NCBI GenBank assembly: GCA_963931865.1
Contig: OZ007513.1
Span: 5,060,168 to 5,124,167, forward strand
Origin: Axinella damicornis
Lineage: Eukaryota; Porifera; Demospongiae; Axinellida; Axinellidae
Reading direction: 5' to 3'
DNA: 64,000 nucleotides
Made by a program: the position numbers and the translations under genes
In this document: one piece after another, positions 44,282 to 55,600 of the stretch
How the letters are laid out: each line of letters starts with the position of its first letter
How positions within the stretch are numbered: position 1 is the stretch's first letter
Notes under the pieces: model-generated
What the model saw: only the letters and a program-made list of their open reading frames with translations
The model's database searches: none
What the model was told of the DNA's origin: nothing

Positions 44282-45092
44282 ATGAGTTCAGGGGGCGTGC
44301 CCAATCAACGAACGGTCAACGACCGGTTAGAAGCCCTGGAGAAAGGACAAAATAAAGCTCTTGAACTGCTAAGGCGGCTGGAGAAGAAGGTTGACCAGCT
44401 GCAGAAACGAACTTTTGACATAAAGTCGGCTCATCTTGAGGTAGTTCTTTATATTTTTACTAGCTCAGTATTTGATGTGAGTTAGATTAAGTCGTTGCTA
44501 GCTATAGTCTGTAACTAGGCATTAATTATTTTCTGCAGGCACCTCTAACAGCAGCCTTGGGTCATTATTATTGCCGCTCATTGCAATTGGAGCGAAATCT
44601 CAACGATGCTGCTATCAAGGTGATTTCTTACTACTTGAATATTCATGATTATAATTATGCACTGCATCTATTATGACCTGGTATTTGACTATAACCACCC
44701 GAATTGGATAACAATGAGTATGAGCTAGAATTGAATTCACACACTTCATGACTTCCAGTATCAAAAAACAAAACTTAGTTTATTGCTGCATGGATACTTC
44801 ACCAGTACCTTGAGAATCAGGAATGGTAATCTACTAATATATTGCCTTTATTTTGACAAAATCAACTGCGGCTTTATTTGGGTTTTACTCCATAAATGGC
44901 TGCATTACTACTGCCTTGAGTCCTATAATAATTTTGCTCTTTTGAATCAATGACTAGAATTCCATCCAGCGAACAACACAAACAACCTCCAGCCAGCTGT
45001 TCGATCCCAGGAGCAATGCTTACAACTTGGAGGCTGCTCGGGACTGGTGTCGGGCAAAGGTCGTCACAATGCGACAGGACGAAAGAAGGAAG
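44282..45092 (+). CDS. Gene start with predicted coiled coil, three exons, truncated by a retrotransposon
   Basis: Exons 44282-44439, 44539-44619 and 44958-45092 all have phase 0 GT-AG borders and read as one frame. The first starts MSSGGVPNQRTVNDRLEALE and has heptad-like Leu spacing over about 40 residues (LLRRLEKKVDQLQKR), so a coiled coil is likely. The third includes AARDWCRAKVVTMRQDERR. I do not recognise the family. After the 45092 donor the intron runs straight into a non-LTR retrotransposon at about 45127, and further exons were not found. Confidence 0.6.
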
Positions 45093-45126
45093 GTATAACA
45101 AACATTTTCGTGATAGCTAAATAGAG

Positions 45127-47500
45127 GTGTCTTGGAGCCATCCACCCTTATAGATGGATCTGGCAAAACGGTGCTTGATGTGCTGAAGGAGAAGCACCCC
45201 CAACCCAGGGAAGCGGCAGAGAAGGCATTCCTAGATGTGCCAAGTGATGGCCTCCCACCCCTGGTAGATGTGGATGTGACGGCAATGCATGTTGAGAAAG
45301 TCGCCCGAGTAATACAGGGTGGTGCAGGGCCAGGCGGCACACTGGCAATGCACTGGCAAGATTTTCTGCTGAGATACGGAGCACACAGTGAGAGACTAAG
45401 AGATGCTGTGGCAGAGCTCGCACGGCGCCTGTCAAACACAATTTTGGAATGGGAGGATATTCGTGCCCTGATGGCCAGCCGTTTGTTGGCTCTGGATAAG
45501 TGCCCCGGAGTACGACCGATAGGAGTTGGAGAAGTCCTCAGGAGAATTCTTGGCAAGGTCATGGCTCTGGCCACAGGGATGGATGTTGAAGAGCTGTGTG
45601 GGACGGACCAGTTGTGCTCAGGGCTCAAGGTTGGCATAGAGGGTGCAGTGCATGCCATGCGTGATCTGTTTGAAGAAAACGTGGGGACTGGATGGGGCCT
45701 GCTCCTTGTTGATGCCAGGAATGCATTCAATTCAGTAAACCGTGAAGCTGCTCTGTGGAATGTGAGAGTACTATGGCCAAGATGCGCACGATTCCTGTTC
45801 AACACCTATCGAGGATATGCCACCCTTGTGCTCCATGGTGCACCTGAAAATGTGCTGAGCAGGGAGGGAGTGACTCAAGGGGACCCTTTGTCCATGATGA
45901 TGTACGCCATCGCTGTACTCCCTCTCGTCCAAAGTTTGATAAATCGAGACAAGTGGGACCAGAATTGGTACGCAGACGACTCTGCCTGCTCGGCCAAGCT
46001 CCCAAAGATACGAGAATGGTTTGACAAGCTGTGTGAGTCGGGCCCAGAGTTTGGATACTATCCTGAACCGCAGAAAACATATTTGGTGGTGGATCCAGGG
46101 GATGAAGCAGAGGCTAACATGCTATTTGGAGACTTGGGAGTAAAGGTGGTGACAGGCCAGCATTTCCTTGGTGGTTTCATTGGTGATCAGGAGAGTACTG
46201 ATGATTTTGTGGAGCAGAAGGTGCAGATGTGGGTACGATGTGTGGAGAAACTAACGAAAGCAGCAGGCTCACAGCCTCAAGCAGCTTATGCTGCACTCAC
46301 CAAGTCCCTCCAGTTTTAATGGGCCTACCTACAGCGAGTGATCCCTAACTGTGCAGATGCCTTTGTGCCACTATGTGAAATCATCAATGCAAATTTTCTC
46401 CCAGCGGTTTTGGGAGGGGGCATCTCGGAAGAGGAGAGGATCTTGTTCTCCCTGCCAGTTCGTAGTGGGGGGCTGGGGATCCGGGACGCTGTTGAGTCAG
46501 CAGCTGTGGCATATCACGCATCAAAGGAAAGCACGGCTAAGATCGTAAGTGCCATCAAGGGGGCCGAGGAGTTCTCTGTTCAGGAACACAGGGGGGCAAT
46601 TGCTGAGTCCCACGCTAGGCTGCGTGCAGAGCAGAAAGAGAGAAACCGGGTGAAGCTGGAGACAGCCATGGAGAATATGGATGTCAAGAAGCAGCGTACA
46701 GTCAGGAGGGCAGTTGATGGGAAAAACTCAAACTGGTTATCAGTAATGCCAATTGCCCGTCATCAGTTTGATCTCTCTGCTGCGGAAATTCCGTGATGCC
46801 TTGGCCATTCGTTACTCCCGGCCTCTTTTGAGGATGCCTGCCAATTGTGATGGATGTGGGGCCCCCTTTGACCTCACACATGCCCTTGACTGTAAGAAAG
46901 GAGGGCTAGTCACTCGCGACACAATGAAGTGAGGGATGCCCTGGGAGACATTGCTGGTATGGCCTACAGGGAAGTGATAAGAGAACCAATTGTGAGGGAT
47001 GCTAATGATTCTGCAGGAATACCTGCCCTTGTAGCAGACCTAGGTGTGAGGGGTGTGTGGCAGCCACAGGCTGAGGCGTTGTTTGATGTACGTGTTGTTG
47101 ACACTGACGCCCAGTCTTATAGCCAGCGCGCTGTCACGGCTGTCCTTTCGTCAGCTGAGAGAGAAAAGAAAAGGAAGTATGCACACGCAGCAGAGGCACG
47201 GCATGCATCATTTACCCCGTTTGTATTGTCAATTGATGGACTTTTGGCACGAGAGGCACAATTTGTCGTTAGACGATTTGCCGACAAACTCTCCACCAAG
47301 TGGGGTAAACCCTATGGTAAAGTGATGGGCTGGGTGAGGACCAGACTGTCATTTGCCATCCTACGGGCAACCAGCCGATGTGTACGTGGCTGCAGAGTGA
47401 TGTGGAGGAGGGGAATCGGCATGGAGGATGGGGCAGGCCTGGCTGCGGCCATGCATTTGTATCTCTCTGCTGTATTTATTATTTTTATATTTTTGTAAAT
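45127..47500 (+). pseudogene. Non-LTR retrotransposon with zinc knuckle and apparent RLE-type endonuclease, decayed
   Basis: The ORF 45132-46319 is a reverse transcriptase: CPGVRPIGVGEVLRRI, LLVDARNAFNSVNR, SREGVTQGDPLSM and the catalytic WYADDSA near 45966. A TAA at 46317-46319 sits where homologous proteins continue. The same frame resumes (VIPNCADAFVPLCEII) to about 46790, shifts by one base, passes a C-x2-C-x7-H-x3-C zinc knuckle (46846-46893), and shifts back at about 46917. The last part (HNEVRDALGDIAG, then VWQPQAEALFDVRVVD) resembles the restriction-like endonuclease region that follows such a knuckle in R2/NeSL-type elements. I infer that assignment. The element is 5'-truncated. Confidence 0.75.
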
Positions 47501-48359
47501 AGTTGTGTATTATGCTCAATTTTGTCTTGTACTCTGTTTATAGCTAGGTGCTGGACACCCAACATATACTTTCCGGTTAGTTGACTTATGTACTTTCTGA
47601 TCCATAACCTTCTGTACTTTCTGATCCATAACCTTCTGTACTTATGTGAAGTGTATGTTCTTGTTTTGTACTTTTAAAAGAAAATATTGTTTACAATAGA
47701 CTCTTGACCACCAGAGATACACATATCTCGAAGGATAAGTCGCTCGCATGAACACACCTTGAAACAGTCGGTGCCAAAATCTGCTTCTCGAAGCCGTCTG
47801 GCTATCTCGTTACACGAAAATCGCATAACTCCGAGTTCATAACGAATACTACCGGAAGCGGTAACGGACGAATACGAACCTCCGTAAGCTTGCACTCCGT
47901 CCTCTTTCTGATCTGATCTGGTAGGTGACCATGGAGAACTCGCTACGTACATCACTACGTCTACCCGGCCAGAAGGGATGCTGGGAGGTATGTGCATGGA
48001 GGTAGAGAGGCCTGAAGCAGAAGGGAAATAAACTTTTACTAGTACAAGGGGTGGTCACCCTATAGTCACAGCTGCGCCGCAGTCGGTCAATGGCCGGTCA
48101 AAGCCGCCCAAACGACGGTCAAAGCGGCTCAAAAGTACAGTCAACAACGCGCGCCGCCCTATTATCAGAGAACGCGATAGCGTTCTCTATTTAGGGATGG
48201 CCAAGGAATTTTCGAATTTACCATACTGATGCACTAGCAGGAAAACGGCAAAAGAAGCTACAAAGGCCCAAACCAAGCGTACAGACAGAATGACACTGCC
48301 TAGCAGTTCACAAAAACACTCTTAAACGTACCTGAGAGTACGCGGGAGTCGAGAGACAA

Positions 48360-48426
48360 GTCGCTGTAAAATTCCGATTTCGTCATCTTCTTTCTTCTTC
48401 TTCTTCTTCTTCTTCTTCTTCTTTCT
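48360..48426. repeat. (CTT)n microsatellite
   Basis: About 20 CTT units with one or two interruptions. Confidence 0.95.
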
Positions 48427-48578
48427 CATAGTCAAGCATAGCTCACCAACGGAAGGAGTCCTTGAACTGATTTAAGCACAGAACAACACCGCTTTCTCCG
48501 CAGTAGAGTCTTTGCGTCCGTATGTCTGCAAACTGGCAAGAACAGCAGTTTTGGTTAGCTGCCATTCGACGAAATTGT

Positions 48579-50120
48579 AGCACGACGCCATTTTGAGGCA
48601 GCCAGAGGTCACGCGTTCGGCCAATTGCGCATGCGCATTTCACATGCAAGCGCATGTTGTGTTCTTTTTGCTTGTGATAGCTGCGTTTGAGACACTTACT
48701 GAATCCTTGTCAATCCGTCATCTGGTGGCTCACTACCGCTGAGAGGAATTTCTACCAACCTGTTCTTGTCAAGATCTATCGTGGCTGTGCCATCATGGGG
48801 GCGTGGCTTTCTTTTTCATGACGTAGCTACAGTGCAGAACAAGACTTTGTACTTGTACCAATACTGACCTGAACTGTGGAGTTTTAAACTATTATCTGAT
48901 CAGGGGCGGCGGAACAGGTCCGCAGACCCGGCAACTGCCGGACCAATGTTTAGACAAACCATGGTATACTTGCCAACATCAGGCGGCACTGAGCGTCCTC
49001 CTCTGTGGATACATAGCTACGTACTGGGGACCAGGCTCGAGGGAAAGTCTGTTTACGAGTCCAGTTGCATTGCAGCAAAACTTGAAGTGTCTGGAGGACA
49101 CATTATCCGGGCGCTTGTTGAGTACGATGCTTGTTGAGTACGCGCGAACAACAAACTGGTTATACGTGCTAACTAATACCACGTGCGATTTAGAAAGGGG
49201 TGGAGCCAGGAAGTGAAAAAGCAGCAGTGAAAAACTCGTACTCGTAGCCAGTAGGCGTGGGCTACCAGCGCAGCGTACATTTCCTTTCCACGTCGAGAGT
49301 GAGACGGTCACGGATTGCAAGGAAACCAGAGAGCAGTGGCAGTGCAGTGCAAAGCACGAAGGTGCTACGAGAGCCCATCCAGGCAACTGAAAAATGACCC
49401 TGAAAAAAAAATTTCGCGCTTCGCGTGGAAGACTGATCGGCGCTACGCGCCTCTACACACTGCCTTCGGCAGTGAGCATTTTGCCCTACCAATCCCAGAT
49501 TGCTTCCGCCGGCTCTGCTGATGAAGGGTGAACGCCCAACACAGACTTGTAGCTGATGACATGAGCAACGTGCGTAGAACAATATTATTAATGGAAGCAA
49601 CAAAGCCTGCTCAATGCCCAGCAGAAGGTCCACATCCATCACTGCCATCATGAGAGACTGTCATAGCTTTCCTTTGCTGACATTGTGATTAGGTACATGT
49701 AACAACACCTTAAAATCTGACATCAGGGCATAGCTACATCCAGTACCCCTGTACCCAATGCCTGTACCCTTATGGTGATGTTGCACATACCATGACTAAT
49801 AAGCTACGCATTTCATGCGCTCAAAAAAAGTGCACAAACTAGGGGCAAAAAATTTTTCCCCAAAAATTCTAGGAGATTTAGTGATGGCCTGTCACATTCC
49901 ATGCACCTCATGAAAAACCTAAGAAACAAGAGGAAATGCCATTAACCAGCCTCAGTCCCATCCCATCCCTAAATTCTACATTTTTTAATAAATGGGATGG
50001 GACTGAGGCTGGTTAATGGCATTTCCTCTTGTTTCTTAGGTTTTTCATGAGGTGCATGGAATGTGACAGGCCATCACTAAATCTCCTAGAATTTTTGGGG
50101 AAATTTTTTTTGCCCCTAGT
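48579..50120 (+). mobile_element. Hairpin-tailed repeat element, copy 2, interrupted
   Basis: Collinear with 19668-20568 but split by about 650 bp (48845-49490). Its 3' end is a very long hairpin: arms 49839-49966 and 49993-50120, about 128 bp each and nearly exact, around a 26-bp loop. Arms include GTGATGGCCTGTCACATTCC and its complement. Confidence 0.8.
48899..49460 (-). mobile_element. Reversed relative of the 12275-12780 TIR element
   Basis: GCAACTGCCGGACC near one end and GCAAAGCACGAAGGTGC, AAAAAAAATTTCGCG and CTGATCGG near the other match the complement of 12340-12755. Ends are less clean than in the first copy. It is inserted in the hairpin-tailed element. Confidence 0.65.
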
Positions 50121-50297
50121 GTATATATAGCGTGCCGGCCGGTACCGTTTCGCTGGTTTTTGTGTCGTCTGGTGACTGCTCTGGGGCTCACCTCTTGTAC
50201 CGGTGTATGCCCAAAGCGGTACGATTTGCTTCGGAGATAAAATTCTTGGGTTGTCTAACGACGGCAACGTAATCCCGGAATTGTGGTAGACCCATGT

Positions 50298-50370
50298 AGC
50301 CTACTGTTGCACCTCTGGTGCCACACGGAAACCGTGCTGAGGCTCACCTTTTGTACCGTTCGATAGGTCT
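50298..50370 (-). repeat. VPVWHQR repeat fragment
   Basis: The complement contains GGTGAGCCTCAGCACGG and CCGTGTGGCACCAGAGGTGC, matching the core of the three copies at 27-32 kb. Confidence 0.65.
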
Positions 50371-50731
50371 TGAACTAGCCCGAAGAGGCAACTTTCACCA
50401 ACGGCGATGTGCAGGTAGCTGAATCCCAACAAGGCAAATACAGGCCTTGCCAACCTCAGAAGTTCAAAAACCTTGAGATGCCGGGTATTTTAAGACAATA
50501 ACACACAAAATTGTACAAGTTCAAGTTTCCATAATATCATAGCTATATAACATCACATTTGTTTTGTAGCACGTTTTTCAGCTTTTTAATATTATAGGTT
50601 TCCATTCAATCCATGCATGCACAGGAATCGGTGTTTGCTAGTCTCTAGCTTTCAGGTTCCATTTGAATCAAGACTTGATCGACAGGGAATTCTGTTCGAT
50701 CAAATCCTGTCTTCCCCTCCATTGCTATGAG

Positions 50732-50822
50732 GGATTGCCAAAACCAATCTGGCAACACTGGACTCAGCTTTCGACAATGACTCGAACCTAAGAGATCTGT
50801 GTGCATACTTCATGCCTGAAAG
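50732..50822 (+). CDS. Candidate exon, product unknown
   Basis: An open segment reads IAKTNLATLDSAFDNDSNLR and ends at a GTAAAC donor after a CT-rich acceptor. It stands alone upstream of the LINE and DNMT1, without phase support. Confidence 0.25.
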
Positions 50823-51150
50823 GTAAACCCATATGACGTGGTATTGTTTTTTGTTACCATCTGTGCCTTTAGACTCGATGCAGGGCTGCAATCCATGTCA
50901 CTTTTATAGCTGTATAGTCCTTGCGCAAAATGTGTGCGCATGCGCATATTATGGACTTTGCTTTATTGCTTGGTCTCATCCCCAGGCTTGCATGTGAACG
51001 AGGCTGCCAAATACTGGTTCCAAGTTATGGCCGCCAGCCCGATAGGTAGTCTAGTATGTGTTCAAGCTCGAGTCTCTCAGCATTTCCGTTAGTTTGAGCT
51101 GGTTAACCGTGAGATCAGTACTGAATCCGTGAGACTCACGGATTTTCCGT

Positions 51151-51152
<2 letters not shown>

Positions 51153-51183
<31 letters not shown>

Positions 51184-52310
51184 CTATAAAACTTTATGCA
51201 AATGCAAAGGACATAGTGAATAGTGAAAAACACTAATACAAGCACATGCCCATACAAACTATACTAGATGAACAAGGTTCTTAAATGTATATATAGAGGG
51301 TGCAGAAGTAATAGAGTCAGGTAATGTATTCCACAGGGAAGTTACATACGGGAAAAAGGAATAATAGAAACAATTTGTGTGAGCACTGAATTGAACAAGG
51401 GAGTGGTTGTTGCGAAGTGCATACTGTGATGTGTGAGGTACAAGGGGTAGGTCATGATACAAATGCACACCATTAATAAGTTTATAAAAATAACAAAGAC
51501 TTAAATGTTTCCGGCGAGTGCTAAGATCTGGTAAGCAAGCTTGGCTCAGCAGTTGGTGATAAGGAGTATCCCACTGTTTTAAACAGACCTTGAGGGCAAA
51601 CTTCTGCACAGATTCAAGGGAGTTGATGTCTTTGATCAGATAAGGGTTCCATGCAGGAGCAGCATGCTCGAGATGGGGTCTCACTAGTGATACATAGAGA
51701 CTGGATAAGGCTGTAGGGCTGGACCACCTGTAGAATTGCCTATATAACATGCCAGTGAGCCTCCTTGCCTTCCTAGTGATGTTATGGATGTGGTCTGACC
51801 AGGTAAGATCACTGGTTAGGGTGACACCCAGGTATTTATAGCTAGTCACATTTTCCATGGGTTTCCCGTTCAGTTGTAAAACAGGTGGGATTACAGAGTT
51901 TTGTCGAAGCCTGGTCACAGTCATACATTTGCATTTTGAGGTATTGAATGATAGGTGGTGCTGGGTTATCCATGAGGCAACTGAGTTTATGTCTGACTGT
52001 AAGGTCGTATAATCCTCTGGGCAGGTAATGACCTTATACAAGAGCAGATCGTCAGCATAGAGAGATGCAAAACAACCTTCAGAGAGGGAACCATTAGCCA
52101 AGTCATTGATATAGAGCAGGAACAGTAGAGGACCCAATACCGACCCCTGGGGTACTCCTGATAAAACTGGTGTAGCAGTTGATTCCTGTCCATTCAAGAC
52201 TACATGCTGGACCCTATTGGTGAGGTAGCTACAGATCCATTTGATTAGGTGGTCACTTAAGCCAACAGATTTAAGTTTGTTCAGCAAGGGTCTGTTGGCA
52301 GGCCTGCAAA
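51153..52310 (-). mobile_element. 5'-truncated CR1/Jockey-like LINE
   Basis: On the minus strand the reverse transcriptase reads from about 52300 (RPLLNKLKSVGLSDHLIKW) through LSGVPQGSVLGPLLFLLYIN, YADDLLLY and SYKYLGVTLTSDLTW to a stop at 51259, 374 codons in the longest ORF. A run of about 30 T's at 51155-51185 is the poly(A) tail seen from the other strand. The endonuclease and the start of the RT domain are missing, the usual result of incomplete reverse transcription. The surviving frame is unbroken, so insertion seems fairly recent. Its truncated end is about 320 bp upstream of the first DNMT1 exon found. Confidence 0.92.
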
Positions 52311-52319
52311 TAGCTGATC

Positions 52320-52445
52320 GGTCAAAGGTCAACGGACGAAAATCGGCATGTTCAACGGTCAAACCCCCGAAAACAGCGGTCAAAGCTTTGACCCGCGGTC
52401 ACAGCTGTGACTACAGTGTCTGTGGGAGTGACCCCCCCCTTGCTA
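52320..52445. repeat. GGTCAA-rich repeat, relative at 48050-48150
   Basis: Several CGGTCAAA-type phrases lie next to the LINE. The complement shares TAGTCACAGCTG and GGGTCAAAG-like blocks with 48050-48150. Confidence 0.5.
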
Positions 52446-52628
52446 GTAGTCATGACACGAACTGTTTTCAATAAATGACATGGATAATGGTCTGGCACTT
52501 CCTGTCGAACCAATAACCGCTTCGTTTTGCAAACTGCTTTATATCTGTACATGTGTACAGTTCTGATGAAGATACTGTGGTCCACTACCAGTGATAGCTG
52601 TAGCTAGCTATATTTCCCCTCCATGCAG

Positions 52629-55600
52629 TTGGTGCCGGTGGTAGTGAAGATGCCTCTTGGCAAGGTGCACAAAGCCACGGAAAAGCATACCAAAGGAGCA
52701 GGTAGGAAGAAGAGCTCTCCTGAAGGTGGAGGAAGGAAAGGAATGCAGATGGATACCTCAGCGATGTTTGCCAAGTGGTGAGGATATTTTTTGCTGTTGT
52801 ATTGAAGCTGCTATGACCATGGATTAGACGAAATGGGTATAAACCTTTCTCCTTTCAGTCCACAGAAACGAAGGTTGCCCGAAGAGAGCATTGGAGGTGA
52901 GAAGGTGGAGAGCACCTTGCTGGAGGTAAGAGGACGATTGCAACTGGCTGGAGTGCACTGGAATACTCTCCCTCCCTTCTATGGCCTCAAGGAACCTAAG
53001 AGGCTTAAGCAGGAGAATGGTGGTGTGAACAGTTGTGGCAGTGAGCAAGATGGAGAGCAGGTGATCCGTAAAATGGGTAACAGTGAGGAAGCTGTTGAGG
53101 TGACCCGAAAAACAGCAAAGCTTGCGTCGGAGCTACTGTCAAGACCAAAGGTAGTGTTTGCACTGAGAATGCTACGTGTACTGTGCTCACTACTTTCCTT
53201 CTCCTTCCCTTAGCCTCTGCTGCGCTGCCAAGAGTGTCGGCAGTTCCTAGATAAATCTACCCTAACCACGTTTGTTGGAGACCCAGAGAATGCAGTGAGC
53301 TCCCCAAGAGTAGTTTACTGGAGGATTATGAGGTGTACTGGTAGTGTAGCACACTCCGTGTTGGTCAGCTCAGTAAGGTGGGGGCAATGACAGCAATCAT
53401 AATCTTCCCTGTAATAAAGGTTGCAATTGCTTTCTTTCTTTCTCAGACCGAGGAGTTTATCACACTAGCTGACCCGAAGCTGTCGCTGTTCACTGGGAAA
53501 GAGGAGGATGTGGATATGATGGATGTCAATGATATACCTCAGCATAAGATCACTGACTTCACGTGAGCACACCAGCTCTGTCTCTACTTGTGTGTGTGTT
53601 GCTGGTGCAGTGACGCGGCCTCTATGTGTAGGGTACTCTGAACGATTTCCCCTCTCTCACTGCAGTGTGTATGATAAGAACATGCACCTCTGCCCCTTTG
53701 ACTCGGGCCTGGTGGAGAGGAATGTGGAGCTGCGCTTCAGTGGAGTCGTCAAGCCCATCTATGAGGAGAACCCTGACCCCTCAGGTGACCCATGCGATGT
53801 ACCGTTGCCCATTTTCTTTGCTCTGATAACGTGTGGCAACATTATTATCAACAAACGTTCTTCCTTCTTCAGATGGTATTCCCACGAAGCAGCTGGGTCC
53901 AATCAACTCGTGGTGGGTTACAGGATTTGACGGTGGTGAAAGGGCTGTGATTGGGTTCTCAACTGGTATGCGTGTGCATGTGCACATCCACTGAATGTGA
54001 GTGTCAACAACGGAGAGGGGTACATGTATGTGTAAGTGTTAATTTCTACTGTGTAGCGTTTGCTGAATATGTACTGATGGAGCCCTCTCAGGCCTACCAT
54101 TCCATCATGGCCACTGTCTATGAGAAGGTCTACCTCAGCAAGGTCAGGTGGTGTGCAGTTATAGAGAGACTGTGGGGGCAGTTGGCTTGTTCTATGTATA
54201 AATCATTCTTACAATGTAGGTGGTGATTGAGTTTTGCGAGGACTACCCAAATGGATCCTATGAGGACATGCTGAACAAAATTGAGGTGGGTTGACACAAA
54301 TCCTTCCCCTCCACATTGATACTCCCTCAATCCCTCCCTCCTCAGACCACAGTACCTCCACAGTCCATTGGCTGTTCCAGCTTCACAGAGGACTCCCTTC
54401 TGCGTCACGCCCAATTCATTGTGGAACAGGTAGACAAAGCTACCCCACACTACTTCACTTTGTACCAGTACTCACCCCACACTCGACTACAATCCTCAAC
54501 CAACCCGCTACCATCACCTCACCGCACCCCTACTGCCATCACTCCCACACACACTTTATCATCACCTCACCACACCCCCACTGCCATCACTCTCCACACA
54601 TGCTCTACCATCACCTCACCACACCCCCACCATCATTCTCCATGCGCGCTCTACACCACACCTCCACTACCATCACTCACACCCACACTACCATCATCTC
54701 AGCACACCTCCACTACCACCACTCCACACACTCTACCACTGCACCCACCTCACCACACCTCCACTATACCATCATCACTTTACCGCAGCCCCACTACATC
54801 ACTCTCCCCACATGCTACTACCGTCACTAACCGCACCCCCCCCCCCACTACCATCACTCTCCACACATGCTCTCCCGACACCCCCCCTCCACTGCCATAA
54901 CTCTCCCCACATGCTACTGTCATCACTAACCACTACCATCACTCACACCACACCACACACATGCACCCAACTTCAGGTTGAAAGCTACGACCAACAAGGT
55001 TGCTCAGATGAGGATCTGGTGTTAGTGAGACCTGCCATGAGGGCCCTCATCGAGCTGGTTGGGGTCACCCTTGGAAAAAGGTCTACACAAAAGTGTCACC
55101 CTGCCACAGACACGTTATCAAATGTGCATGCTATGTCATTTGCTGCAGGCGTGCCACAAGGAGGGCGGCTCGTGAGTCCAAGCCAAAGAAACCAAACCAC
55201 ACAATGGTATGAGTCACATCAAAGTGTAAGGGAGGGGGAGACGGTGTAGCTGAATAATCTAGCCTTGTCCTTTCCAGGCAACCACGACACCACTGGTTCG
55301 CAACATCTTTGAGCAGTTCTTCCATAATCAGATTGATGGCAAGGCAACTTCGGCACCCAGGAAGAGGCGCTGTGGAGTGTGTGAGGTGTGTGTGTGTATG
55401 GTGTGCATGTGGGGACAATGTTGAGTGTGACTTCCTCCAGGCCTGCCAACTGTCTGACTGTGGCGAATGTTCTTCCTGCCGACATATGATCAAGTTTGGG
55501 GGGACAGGCCGATCCAAGCAGGCCTGTGTCCACAGGAGGTACGGCATTGCTAGCTATGTGTGTTGCCATTCATCTCACATCACATTAATTTTGCATGGTG

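Noticed and set aside
45020..45805. Minus-strand ORF of 261 residues
   Set aside because: It is the shadow of the reverse transcriptase on the plus strand, with which it overlaps completely.
47674..47997. Possible first exon on the minus strand (MRFSCNEIARRLREADFG)
   Set aside because: An isolated ORF with only a weak donor and no recognisable family.
54291..54900. His/Thr/Pro-rich ORFs of 179 and 194 residues
   Set aside because: They begin over a DNMT1 exon in the wrong frame or run through intronic CAC repeats.
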